NCBI RefSeq assembly: GCF_003403095.1
Contig: NZ_CP031555.1
Coordinates: 3,660,001 to 3,724,000, forward strand
Length of the DNA stretch: 64,000 bases
Origin: Thalassospira indica
GTDB lineage: Bacteria > Pseudomonadota > Alphaproteobacteria > Rhodospirillales > Thalassospiraceae
Direction of reading: 5' to 3'
Shown: positions 18,942 to 27,900 of the stretch, piece after piece
How positions within the stretch are numbered: position 1 is the stretch's first letter
How the letters are laid out: each line of letters begins with the position of its first letter
The notes under the pieces: generated by a model
What the model was told of the DNA's origin: nothing
The model's database searches: none
Seen by the model: the letters and a program-made list of their open reading frames with translations, nothing else
Position numbers and translations under genes: made by a program

Positions 18942-19078
18942 AACATAAAAACAGCGTTGAATTTGCCCGCATTTCGTTCTAATCACTGCGGGTACTAGAC
19001 CCCGAGTATGAAACCGGGCATATTGAGCTCATCTGACGAATTATATTTGTCATCTATCTATCGAAACCGGGACATTGC

Positions 19079-19345
19079 ATGCTCTATCTCACACGAAAAG
19101 TTGGCGACTCCGTTGTCATTGATGACAATATTGAAGTCACTGTCGTTGAGGTGCGCGGCAAGACCGTAAAGCTCGGCTTCACCTTCCCCGAAGATGTTCA
19201 GGTTCTGCGTCGCGAACTTTATGATCGCATTCAGGAAGAAAACCGTTCGGCAGCGGTCAGCGAAGATCTTATTCGCCACCTCGGCACTGTCGGATCATCC
19301 GACAAGACCGCGTCCGAGAAAAAGAGCGATTCCAGCGACGATTAG
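19079..19345 (+). CDS. csrA: Carbon storage regulator CsrA
   Basis: 88 residues. The first ~55 residues are a canonical CsrA: MLYLTRKVGD..., with the RNA-contacting LTR (4-6) and Arg44. The dimer binds GGA motifs in mRNA leaders and represses translation, classically of flagellin, and is antagonised by FliW. A polar Ser/Asp/Lys-rich tail of about 30 residues extends beyond the usual 61-75 residues. Its location among flagellar genes and the presence of fliW at 46110-46580 support a motility role. Confidence 0.95.
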   Translation: MLYLTRKVGDSVVIDDNIEVTVVEVRGKTVKLGFTFPEDVQVLRRELYDRIQEENRSAAVSEDLIRHLGTVGSSDKTASEKKSDSSDD

Positions 19346-19577
19346 GCCTTATACCTCCGCCCCGCTTATCGCTTAAATACCCACCCCACTGACATCCCGC
19401 ATCCAAAACATCTCAGCCCGATGATTATCGACTGTGTCATCTGACGGTCGTTTGCGCGGCTACTCATCGCAGTTGTCGGCGACAACGATTTGTTGACCAT
19501 CTTGGGTCTATGGTCGACGCTATTGAGGTTGATCGCCGCAGACTGACACGGCAAACCGTCCTGAGTTGAAGAACCGA

Positions 19578-19994
19578 ATGAGCGGGAAAAAGCCCACCTA
19601 TGACATTACCGACACCCCGGCAAGCAGGACGGAAAATCTTGCCGCACCGGGTGCGCATGACCAAAAGGCGGTCGCGCTGCGGTATCGGCATGGGAAGGAT
19701 AATGCCCCGACATTAAGTGCCAAGGGTGAAGGCAGCGTTGCGGAACAGATATTGCAAGTCGCCTTTGCCAACGGCATCAAGGTCCGCAAGGACAGTGACC
19801 TGACCGAAATTCTGATGGCTGTCGATGTTGAAAGCGAAATCCCGCTCGAAGCCTTTGCAGCCGTCGCCGAGATTTTGAACTATATATACCGGATCAATCG
19901 CATCTATGGCGGTCCGTCGCGCAGCCAGTCAGATCCCGAAGATCAGATCATGGCCACACCAAATAATGACGTAAACGGGGAAGGCCCATCATGA
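19578..19994 (+). CDS. FlhB C-terminal-domain paralogue (FhlB type)
   Basis: 138 residues, soluble, with no membrane segment. Residues about 35-105 match the FlhB cytoplasmic domain after the cleavage site: ALRYRHGKDNAPTLSAKGEG...IKVRKDSDLTEILMAVDVESEIP...FAAVAEILNYIY. The NPTH autocleavage site is absent, so the protein resembles a free-standing FlhB-CC fragment. Related FlhB-like proteins can partly replace that domain. The start at ATG 19578 was chosen over an in-frame TTG at 19566. The stop overlaps the start of the next gene by four bases. Confidence 0.8.
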   Translation: MSGKKPTYDITDTPASRTENLAAPGAHDQKAVALRYRHGKDNAPTLSAKGEGSVAEQILQVAFANGIKVRKDSDLTEILMAVDVESEIPLEAFAAVAEILNYIYRINRIYGGPSRSQSDPEDQIMATPNNDVNGEGPS

Positions 19995-20326
19995 GCCCAG
20001 AACAGTACAAGCCCGATCAGTTCAAGAACGACCTGAAGCGCGTCCTGTCATTGATCCGCACCGGACAGCGATACCTTGAAGACGGCAAGGTGGTTGAACT
20101 GGCAGCGCTTGAAAGCCGCATTGCCGATCTGTGCGAGAAGGCCCGCACCATGGCCCCGGACCAGCGTCAGGATGTTGCCCCGTTGCTTGCCGCATTGAGC
20201 GAGGAACTGGCAGAGTTCGAAACCCGCATGCAGCAGGAATATAGCGACATCCAGCGCCAGCTGCGCGGCATCAGCAACACCGCACAGGCAACAAATGCCT
20301 ATGCGCAGGCCGCCCGCACGAAATAG
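19991..20326 (+). CDS. Small helical protein, possible flagellar chaperone
   Basis: 111 residues, soluble and almost wholly alpha-helical, rich in Glu, Arg, Leu and Gln with a heptad-like pattern (about 10-95). It is translationally coupled (ATGA) to the FlhB-like gene and upstream of fliO-fliP. Size, charge and location resemble FlgN/FliT-type export chaperones, but no diagnostic motif is visible, so this is inference only. A coiled-coil regulator of export is an equal possibility. Confidence 0.6.
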   Translation: MSPEQYKPDQFKNDLKRVLSLIRTGQRYLEDGKVVELAALESRIADLCEKARTMAPDQRQDVAPLLAALSEELAEFETRMQQEYSDIQRQLRGISNTAQATNAYAQAARTK

Positions 20327-20391
20327 GTCCAGTCTACTAAGGTGCTGATTTAAAACCGGCCCTTGAAACCGACCTTTGGGGGCAGTGCATG

Positions 20392-20407
20392 TGGATGCTG
20401 CCTTGCC
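20392..20407 (+). promoter_or_regulatory. Possible sigma-54 promoter before fliO-fliP
   Basis: TGGATGC-TGCC-TTGCC: correct GG/GC spacing and a good -12 box, but the -24 box lacks the usual GGCAC. Weaker than the other candidates in this window. Confidence 0.35.
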
Positions 20408-20510
20408 TGCACTTGCACGGCGCGGTAAACAGAAACACGAAGGCAGGTGATCGTTTCAAGATCAACCTGCCGACTGAGCGTCACAGGTTGTCGACGGGGA
20501 AAACTGCCTG

Positions 20511-20897
20511 ATGGAACTAAGCGCCTATTTCCGGTTTGTGGCCGCCCTGCTTTTTGTGCTGGGGATTATTGGCGTGTTTGCCCTTCTGGCACGACGGTTT
20601 GTACCCGGTGCACGCAACATCAACCGCCGTGGTGTAAAAAGACGCCTGGCCGTTGTTGAGGTCGTCCCGGTCGATACCAAACGCCGTCTGGTTCTGCTCA
20701 AACGTGATGACACTGAACATCTTGTCATGCTTGGCCCGAATGGCGACACCGTGATCGAACGTAATATCGGCACACAATTCAGCGAAATCCTTGGCAATCA
20801 GAGCCTTGCCGATGAAATCCCCGCATCTTCGGATAGCTCGATCACGGCCGACAGCCCAAAAGACATCGATCAGACTGACAGGAATGCGCCTGCATGA
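20511..20897 (+). CDS. fliO: Flagellar biosynthesis protein FliO
   Basis: 128 residues. One transmembrane helix (about 8-28) is followed by a basic cytoplasmic segment and a small domain with VDTKRRLVLLKRDDTEHLVMLGPNGDTVIERNI, the typical FliO pattern. FliO helps assemble FliP in the export gate. The stop overlaps the fliP start by four bases (ATGA). Confidence 0.9.
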   Translation: MELSAYFRFVAALLFVLGIIGVFALLARRFVPGARNINRRGVKRRLAVVEVVPVDTKRRLVLLKRDDTEHLVMLGPNGDTVIERNIGTQFSEILGNQSLADEIPASSDSSITADSPKDIDQTDRNAPA

Positions 20898-21718
20898 ACC
20901 GTGGCATCCCATCACCATCAGCACGCACCCAGGATGTGAAACCGACCAAAACTGGTTGGCGCGCGCCGCGCTGGTTAACGCTTTGCGCAATCTGGTCGCT
21001 GATCCCGCTGATCGCCATCATGGCCGGCGGCGATACCGTTCATGCGCAATCATTCAACTTTGATCTTGGCGACGGCCCCGGGGTGACATCATCGGGACGG
21101 CTGATCCAGTTGATCGGCCTGATCACGGTTCTGTCCATCGCGCCGGCCATCCTGATGATGGTGACGTCCTTTACCCGTATTATTGTGGTTCTCAGCCTGC
21201 TTCGAACCGCCCTTGGCATTCAGCAATCGCCACCGAACCAGGTTCTGATCAGTCTGGCCATGTTCCTGACCCTGTTTATCATGATGCCAACCCTGGAACG
21301 CGTCTGGGACGAGGGTCTGGAGCCGATGATCAATGGCAACATCGATGAATTCGAAGGGTTCGAACGGTCCGTCAAACCGGTTCATGATTTCATGATGACC
21401 CAGGTCCGCGAACGTGATCTTCAGTTGTTCGTCAATCTGGCGGGGATCGATGAAATCACATCCCCCGACGACATCCCGCTGCGCTCGCTGATCCCGGCCT
21501 TCATGATCAGTGAATTGCGCCGTGCGTTCGAAATCGGCTTCTTGCTGTTTATTCCGTTTTTGATCATCGACATGGTGGTCGCCAGTATCCTGATGTCGAT
21601 GGGTATGATGATGCTGCCGCCGGTCATCATTTCCCTGCCGTTCAAACTGATCTTCTTTGTGATGGTGGATGGCTGGTACCTGATTGCCGGATCACTGGTC
21701 GAGAGTTTCGGCGGTTAG
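20894..21718 (+). CDS. fliP: Flagellar export gate protein FliP
   Basis: 274 residues. It has an N-terminal signal-anchor region (about 25-52), then LTVLSIAPAILMMVTSFTRII-type helices, the conserved RTALGIQQSPPNQVLISLAMFLTLF region, and a final pair of helices ending in DGWYLIAGSLVESF. FliP is the main export-gate subunit. The TAG stop (21716-21718) shares its last two bases with the left arm of the palindromic element that follows. Confidence 0.97.
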   Translation: MNRGIPSPSARTQDVKPTKTGWRAPRWLTLCAIWSLIPLIAIMAGGDTVHAQSFNFDLGDGPGVTSSGRLIQLIGLITVLSIAPAILMMVTSFTRIIVVLSLLRTALGIQQSPPNQVLISLAMFLTLFIMMPTLERVWDEGLEPMINGNIDEFEGFERSVKPVHDFMMTQVRERDLQLFVNLAGIDEITSPDDIPLRSLIPAFMISELRRAFEIGFLLFIPFLIIDMVVASILMSMGMMMLPPVIISLPFKLIFFVMVDGWYLIAGSLVESFGG

Positions 21719-21983
21719 AGCCTATTCCCTCTCGGTTTCTCGGATTTTGTTTTTGTTTGACGAAGCGTTTGGCAAGGCACATCGCAAAGGGCGATGCGGC
21801 GCATCGTTCGAGCGATGTAACGCTGCGAAACGTCGTCAAACAAAAACCCGTCGGGCCGTGAACTTTTTCTGTCCCGCCGCGTCAACGATCTAGACCGTAG
21901 CACCGCTACGCCCTGCGATCCTTTCCTAACTGGACAGAAAAAGTTCATCGGCAAAATCGAGAAACCGAGAGGGAATAGGCTCT
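21717..21983. repeat. 267-bp branched palindromic element
   Basis: A perfect 26-bp terminal inverted repeat (21717-21742 and 21958-21983, AGAGCCTATTCC.../...GGAATAGGCTCT) encloses two independent stems. The first is a perfect 15-bp stem, GTTTTTGTTTGACGA / TCGTCAAACAAAAAC (21749-21763 / 21833-21847), with inner hairpins ACATCGC/GCGATGT and CGATGC-GGC-GCATCG. The second is a perfect 15-bp stem, GAACTTTTTCTGTCC / GGACAGAAAAAGTTC (21860-21874 / 21932-21946), with an inner CGTAGC-ACC-GCTACG hairpin. The whole folds as a three-way junction. No reading frame or transposase is present. Non-autonomous mobile element (MITE-like), structured RNA, or bidirectional terminator between convergent genes are all possible. 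Confidence 0.85.
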
Positions 21984-22035
21984 GAGCCGACGGGCCAAAA
22001 ACGTCGCATCCCAGACAACAGAAAAACAGCTTATC

Positions 22036-23304
22036 TCAGCTTTCGAGGTAATCGCGCAGGCGATAATACCAGATTGCCATCGTCGCATAGGTACGATGCA
22101 TGTCATGGGCAATCAACGGGCTGATGTCACTGAAACGCAGGGGCAACGGCGTATCGGGCGCCAACAGGTTATCGGCAATTGCCTTGCCCAGTGACGTCGA
22201 CAAAGCAACCCCGCGCCCGTTATAGCCAACCGCCATCGTCATATTGTCCACCGGGCGATGAATATGCGGCAAATGGTCATAGGTCATGGCAAGGCGGCCC
22301 GCCCAGCAAAACTCAATCGGAACTGACTTCGTCCACGGATAATAGGCATGAAGTTCCGAGATGATCCCGTTGAAGGCCGCGCGACTGACGGGATCAGCAA
22401 AGGATCCCCGCCCCCCGATCATCAGGCGTCCGCCCGGACCGATGCGGAAATAATTGCCAATCCGGCGGCTGTCGGAGACGGGTGTTTTGGTTGGCAGCAC
22501 TGTCGCAAGCTGCTCTTCACTGAGTGGCGCTGTTGCCACCTGAAAGCTGTTTACCGGGATCAGGCTTTTGCGCAACTTTGGAAACAGGTCGCCGGAATAG
22601 GCGTTTGTCGCAACCACCAGATGGTCGCTTGTGATGGATGCCGTGCCATCACCAATCTCGGCATGCCATTTCCCGGAAATGCTTTTAACGCGCTGAACGG
22701 GTGCAGGCGCAAATACCCGACACCCTGCCGCTTGGGCTGCCCGCGTCAGGCCGCGAATGTATTTCAGCGGATGAAGCTGGCCTGCCCGGTTATCGAGCCA
22801 ACCACCGACAAGGCGCTGGCTTCCCGAAAGGGACTGAATTTCGGCGGTATCGAGCATTTTGACATCCGCACCGCGTGTCTGCCATTCGCCCATGCGGGTT
22901 TCCAACCAGCCAAGGTGATCGCGCTTGACCGAACCCTGTATCCAGCCACGTGGCGTGGCATCGCAGTCGATGTCGTTTTCCTTGATCAGATTAAAGGTCG
23001 TCTCTGCGGTTTTGCCCGCGAACTCGGTCGAGTATTCGCCATAAAGCTTATCGATCTTGTCGGGGTCGTGCTTAAGCCCCGGAATGACTTGCCCGCCATT
23101 ACGACCTGATGCCCCGAAACCGGGGCGCACCGCATCAACCAGAATGACCGATGCACCGCCCTTGGCCAGTTGAAGCGCGCAGGACATGCCGGTGAACCCG
23201 CCACCGATAACCAAGACATCACAAGCGTATTCGCCTTCGGGCTTTTGCGTTTCGGGGGCGTTAGTCGCGGTCGCTTCCCAGACCGACGTCAGATCATCCT
23301 GCAT
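22036..23304 (-). CDS. FAD-dependent amine/amino-acid oxidoreductase (DAO family)
   Basis: 422 residues from ATG 23304, which has GAGG nine nt upstream. An N-terminal dinucleotide-binding motif VLVIGGGFTGMSCALQLAKGG (about 36-56) is followed by GFGASGRNGGQV, typical of DadA/PuuB-like flavoproteins that oxidise amines such as gamma-glutamyl-putrescine or D-amino acids. The C-terminal signature VGYNGRGVALSTSLGKAIAD is present. The substrate cannot be assigned. It lies between the palindromic element and a Sel1 gene and seems unrelated to the flagellar neighbours. Confidence 0.85.
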   Translation of the reverse strand: MQDDLTSVWEATATNAPETQKPEGEYACDVLVIGGGFTGMSCALQLAKGGASVILVDAVRPGFGASGRNGGQVIPGLKHDPDKIDKLYGEYSTEFAGKTAETTFNLIKENDIDCDATPRGWIQGSVKRDHLGWLETRMGEWQTRGADVKMLDTAEIQSLSGSQRLVGGWLDNRAGQLHPLKYIRGLTRAAQAAGCRVFAPAPVQRVKSISGKWHAEIGDGTASITSDHLVVATNAYSGDLFPKLRKSLIPVNSFQVATAPLSEEQLATVLPTKTPVSDSRRIGNYFRIGPGGRLMIGGRGSFADPVSRAAFNGIISELHAYYPWTKSVPIEFCWAGRLAMTYDHLPHIHRPVDNMTMAVGYNGRGVALSTSLGKAIADNLLAPDTPLPLRFSDISPLIAHDMHRTYATMAIWYYRLRDYLES

Positions 23305-23468
23305 TTGGACCTCGGTCACCGGGTGTTGCGGCGGAACTCGGAAATTAGTGGGGTTAACGAACTGACTTTAAAACCATAACTCAAATTCAGATGGCATCAA
23401 TGGATTAGTTCTGATGTATCGGGCACCGTTGGCAACAACACCATCGCTCCAACCCAACCGGCAAATAA

Positions 23469-23498
23469 AAAAGCCGCCTGCAGCGCAGGACGGCTTTT
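23469..23498 (-). terminator. Terminator after the Sel1-repeat gene
   Basis: AAAAGCCG / CGGCTTTT stem with an inner CTG/CAG extension. On the minus strand it ends in a T-run, about 45 nt past the Sel1 gene stop. Confidence 0.75.
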
Positions 23499-23543
23499 GG
23501 TCTTCCCTAGACTTGGGCTTTGGCGCCCAACGGATATCCGGTC

Positions 23544-24863
23544 CTAGCCTTGGCGGCGGCCGGATTTGAAAACATCCTGTTCAAGCGGCTTGAGGCCAAA
23601 GCTGCCGCGACGCGGGCCGGGATTTTCCGCCACGTATTTTTCGGCTACCTTGCGTTCGTCCTCGCTCATGCGGGCATGGATTGCCCCCATTTCGCGCTGC
23701 GCCTGGCTGCCTTCGGTCGGTGCCGACATTTTCAGCCAGTAATAGGCTAGAATATTGTCCTGTTCGACGCCACTGCCAATCGCATAAAGACGTCCAAGTG
23801 CTGCCTGACCATTTGCCGATCCCTTGCGGGCGGCACGTTCATACCAGGTCGCCGCGCGCACCATATCAACCGGCACGCCGAGGCCATGTTCGTACATTAC
23901 ACCGATCAGGTGATAGCCGCCCGGATGGCCAAGCTCGGCCAGATCCATGGCAAGATCCAGCGCATTGGCGTAATCGGGTTCGCGGTGCGGCACACCGAAA
24001 ATCTGGATCTGGGTCATCTGATATTTCGCAGATGCATCCCCCTGATTAACCGCATGGCTCAACATCTTCCAGCCACGGTCAAACAGCTTCAAATCCGATG
24101 AATGGCAGAAATACATCGCAAGGTTGGCCTGGGCATAGGCATCCCCCTCGCTCGCGGCGAGTTCAAACCAGCTGATGCTTTCGGCGATATTGCGTTCAGC
24201 GCCAAGCCCGACACCAAGGGCATAGCCGAGGGCCGATGCGGCCTCGACACTGCCGGCACGGGCCGCGCGCATGTTAAACTCGAACGATTTCGACGGATCG
24301 CGACGAACCCCGCGGCCTTCAAGATAAAGGTATGCCAGAACGCTGGCAGCAGACGGGTCATTCAGTTCGCTGGCGCGTTCGAAATAGGAGACAGCCTTTT
24401 CGTCGTCCTGCGGCACGCCCCAACCGTTCAGATAGCAAACACCAAGGTTGTAAAGCGCTGCGACTGAGCCGAACTCGATCGCCTCTTCAAACCAGTGTGC
24501 CGCCGTTTCGGCATTTTCCTGAACGCCAAGCCCCTTGGCATAGAGATAACCAAGGTTGTTTGCCGATACCGGTCCACCAGCGGCAGCTTCTTCGTTAAAC
24601 CAATAGGCCGCTTCGCGGTACCATTGCTGACCTTCGCCAAGATCCTCGGCAACGCCGAGTCCCTTGCTGCGCATATAGCCATAGCAAACCGCCGCAAAAG
24701 CACGGCTCTGTCTGTGAATTTGGTCAAGGATGCGGCGGGTCGCGGACTCATCACGCGGCATGCCGTCGCCCAGATAATGCTTTTGGGCAAGCGAAAGCTG
24801 GGCGAAAATGTCTTTTTCAACATTCGCCTCATCGTAATAGACCATTTTAAGTGCACGATCCAT
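23544..24863 (-). CDS. Sel1-repeat (TPR-like) protein
   Basis: 439 residues from ATG 24863; an in-frame TTG at 24890 has no ribosome site. No signal peptide or membrane helix is visible. It consists of about ten ~36-residue Sel1-like repeats, recognisable by recurring ANLGYLY-x-GLGV and A..WFE.A...G motifs (about 65-410). Such alpha-solenoids are protein-protein scaffolds. The last ~35 residues are basic and Pro/Gly-rich. It lies downstream of the large repeat protein beside motB, but a 100-nt gap leaves co-transcription open. A scaffold for the flagellar or chemotaxis apparatus is possible but unsupported. Confidence 0.85.
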   Translation of the reverse strand: MDRALKMVYYDEANVEKDIFAQLSLAQKHYLGDGMPRDESATRRILDQIHRQSRAFAAVCYGYMRSKGLGVAEDLGEGQQWYREAAYWFNEEAAAGGPVSANNLGYLYAKGLGVQENAETAAHWFEEAIEFGSVAALYNLGVCYLNGWGVPQDDEKAVSYFERASELNDPSAASVLAYLYLEGRGVRRDPSKSFEFNMRAARAGSVEAASALGYALGVGLGAERNIAESISWFELAASEGDAYAQANLAMYFCHSSDLKLFDRGWKMLSHAVNQGDASAKYQMTQIQIFGVPHREPDYANALDLAMDLAELGHPGGYHLIGVMYEHGLGVPVDMVRAATWYERAARKGSANGQAALGRLYAIGSGVEQDNILAYYWLKMSAPTEGSQAQREMGAIHARMSEDERKVAEKYVAENPGPRRGSFGLKPLEQDVFKSGRRQG

Positions 24864-24962
24864 CACAGCACTACACTCTTCACCGCTCAAAAAAAACCAA
24901 CAGAATCATAGCGCTTACACCCACTTTGGGCGAAAAAGGCGCCACCATATAGTTATTGAACG

Positions 24963-27900
24963 TTAATTTATAGCACTAAGCTGCGACTTTTCCAACTGGT
25001 CTCGATAGGTTGCAAGGAAACCTTGGAACTCTTCTACTTCGTCGACGCGATCGGCAAGCGTCCGGTAATCGATCAGACCTTGGGTCGGCGAAGACGTGAT
25101 CAGGCTGAAGGCCTCGGCATAGGGGCTTTGCGCCATGACTTCGCCATAACGCCGCTTGAGCATGTTAAGGGTGCGTTCCTGCCCGGCCATCGCCAGATTA
25201 ACCGCCCAATTGAGCATGTATCGGCCACGCTCATCCGAGATACCGTTTTCATCGAATGGTTCTTCACCGACCAGTCGCTGGAACGTCTCGGCGGCGGACA
25301 TGTAATCGCGGGTATTGCGATAATGATCGATCCGCAGCAATTCGGCATTGCGCGAATAGTCGCCTTCAAGCGATGCAATTGCTTCAATACCGCGATCCGT
25401 ATCAAGCAGGGCACGCGCCCGAAGGTGTCGACGCTGGGTGGCAAGTTCGTCGGAAACGCCCGGCACTTCGGTCTCGTCGATGATGCGGATGGTTTCCTCG
25501 GGCTTGCTATCAAGAAGATAAACCAATGCCAGTCGCGCCCCGACCCGGGCCTTTTCCACCCCGGTCAGACGGAAGTCGACCTGATGTTCAAGGAGTTCCT
25601 CGGCGCGTTCAAACAGTTCGACATCAACCATGCGGTCGGCAAGACGGCGAATAAGTTCGTCGCCCTTGTCACCCGCCGGCGTCAGTTCGCGGAACTCGTC
25701 ATAAAGCGCAACCGCCTTGATCGCCGAGATATTATTGATTTCCTCGCCGAGATACAGGTTTTCAAAAGTCTTGTGCATCATGTCGGTCGCCTCGGTCGCC
25801 ACCGGCATATTCGGGAAGAAGATCGCAACCTGACGCAGGGTATTAAGCCCTTCGCGGAAATCCTTGTTCTCGATCTGCAGTTCGCCAATCCGTTTGAGCA
25901 ACGCCATCTCGAACGCATCACCGCGCCATGCAAAACGCAGTTTCTGAAGCTGCTCAATCGCATCTTCGACCGTCAGGCGTTCAAGCCGCATCAGAAGTTC
26001 GGTGCGGTCAAAGATCGCATGCGCACGCGCCTTGCGGTTTTCACCCTCTGCCACCTGATCCCAGGTCGCAACAGCCTGTTCAAGCTCGCCAGCTTCTTCT
26101 TCGAAAATACCCTTAAGATACTGGATATCCATGATCTTGCTTTCGGAAAGACCCGGGGTCACCAGCATCTTTTCGATCATGTCCATGCCCGCTTCGGGGT
26201 TGCCGACGATCAAGGCCTGTTCGGTTGCAATCGGCACCAGACGCGACAGCAATTCGGGCGGGTAGTAATCAAGGATATGGACACTTTCTAGAAGGTCGCG
26301 CGCACCTTCGTTCGGCCGCCCGCGCGCCGCCAGAGTCACTGCCCGCCAAAGCTGCATCTCGGGGATCTTGCGCAGGCGTTCATCTTCCAGCAGGCGTTCG
26401 GCCTCTTCGTATTCCCGGTTCAGGAACTTGACCGCAGCCTTAAGGGCACGGAACTGCAATCGCTGGGCAATCAGCGGATCATCGTGTTCCATTGCGGAAA
26501 TCACGGCAGCTGCTTCGGGTCCCAATCCGTTTGCCAGATAATACTGGGCCAGATCAAGACGCGCCTTATTGCGATGCTCGTCACCGGATTCTGCAATTTT
26601 CCGCCGCAGCCCACGGATGGTTTTATTGTATTGATCCAGACCACCGCGCCGCCAGTCATCCAACTCGAAAATAAGCCCTTCGCGACCGTCGCCTGTTTGC
26701 GCGCGCACGCCGGTTGCCGAGGCCAGCAACCGTGCACCTTCCGGTGAAATGTTAAGGCCATCTTCGGCGGTAACAATCACGGCCTGCCCATCATCGCGCC
26801 CGGCGACCTGCACGCTGTCATTCATCGGGGCAACGACCACGCCCTGAACAGAAGGCAGAACTTCAAATTCCGGATAGCGCAGCGCAACCTCGATGCCATA
26901 GCCGTTCTGGGTTGTCGTGGTCACACGCAAAGTGTCGCCGACTTCGGGATCATCAATCGGGATAATCGGCCCGACATCCTCAAGGGGTACGATCAGGCGC
27001 GCACGGGTCTGTTCATCCAACTCAATCGACGGACCCAGCTTTTCAACCGGCTGCATGATGCCTTGCTGCATGGTGATGCGCCAATCACCCGTTTCACTCC
27101 GGCCGGTATAAAGGCCGATACCCTCGGGGATTGTCATGCGGACAATCGTTGCGTATGGGCTTTCGATCTGTTCGACAACGCCGACGATCTGGGCGGCCTG
27201 TTGTCGCACGTTATCAAGGTTGAGATTGGCACGTACATCAAACGCCAACCACAAGAACCCGGCGCGCGACCATACCGCCGCCCCGCCCGGCTGTCCGAAC
27301 GGGAAACCAAGCGTCAGTTCGGTCGCGGTCTGATCAACGGTGACGACAAGATCGCCGATACTTTGCCGTTCGATCGGCGCCTGCCCGTTGGTTCGAACGG
27401 TATTGCCTGCGTTCTGCGCGGCCTGTGCCAGGGCTTCGGGGGAGTTGGGGTCAAGCGCGCCCTCTTCGGACGTTGGTGCGCCTGCATCGGGAACGTCCGG
27501 CGCCGCATCTTCGTTCTGCGCAGTTGCAGACGGGGTTGCGGGCGCAGGCGGCGCTGGGGTTGTCACCCCGGCCTCTGGCGTGTCTGTCGTCCGGGTTTGC
27601 GCGGTGGTGGTTGCCGGGGCGCGCTGCACGCCCATAATATCAACCACAACCTTGTTACCAGACCGGAAATGGCGCAGTTGCCGTGCCGGGGTCGTTTCGA
27701 CAACGACATCCAGCGGATTGGTGTCGCCCTGGCGCACACGCACACCTTCGGGCAGGCGTCGTGAAATATCGTTGGCATTGATCCGGGCCGGCGCATCAAA
27801 CGCGATGGTTTGCGCGCCTTGCGCCCCTTCAAGGACGTAATCGGTGCGGTTTGGCCAGTCAAACACCAGACGATAGAAGGTGGGATGGCGTCCAACCCGC

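Noticed and set aside
25023..26291. 422-residue plus-strand frame inside the large repeat-protein gene
   Set aside because: Antisense shadow of a gene with a signal peptide, a start two nt after motB, and continuous domain structure.
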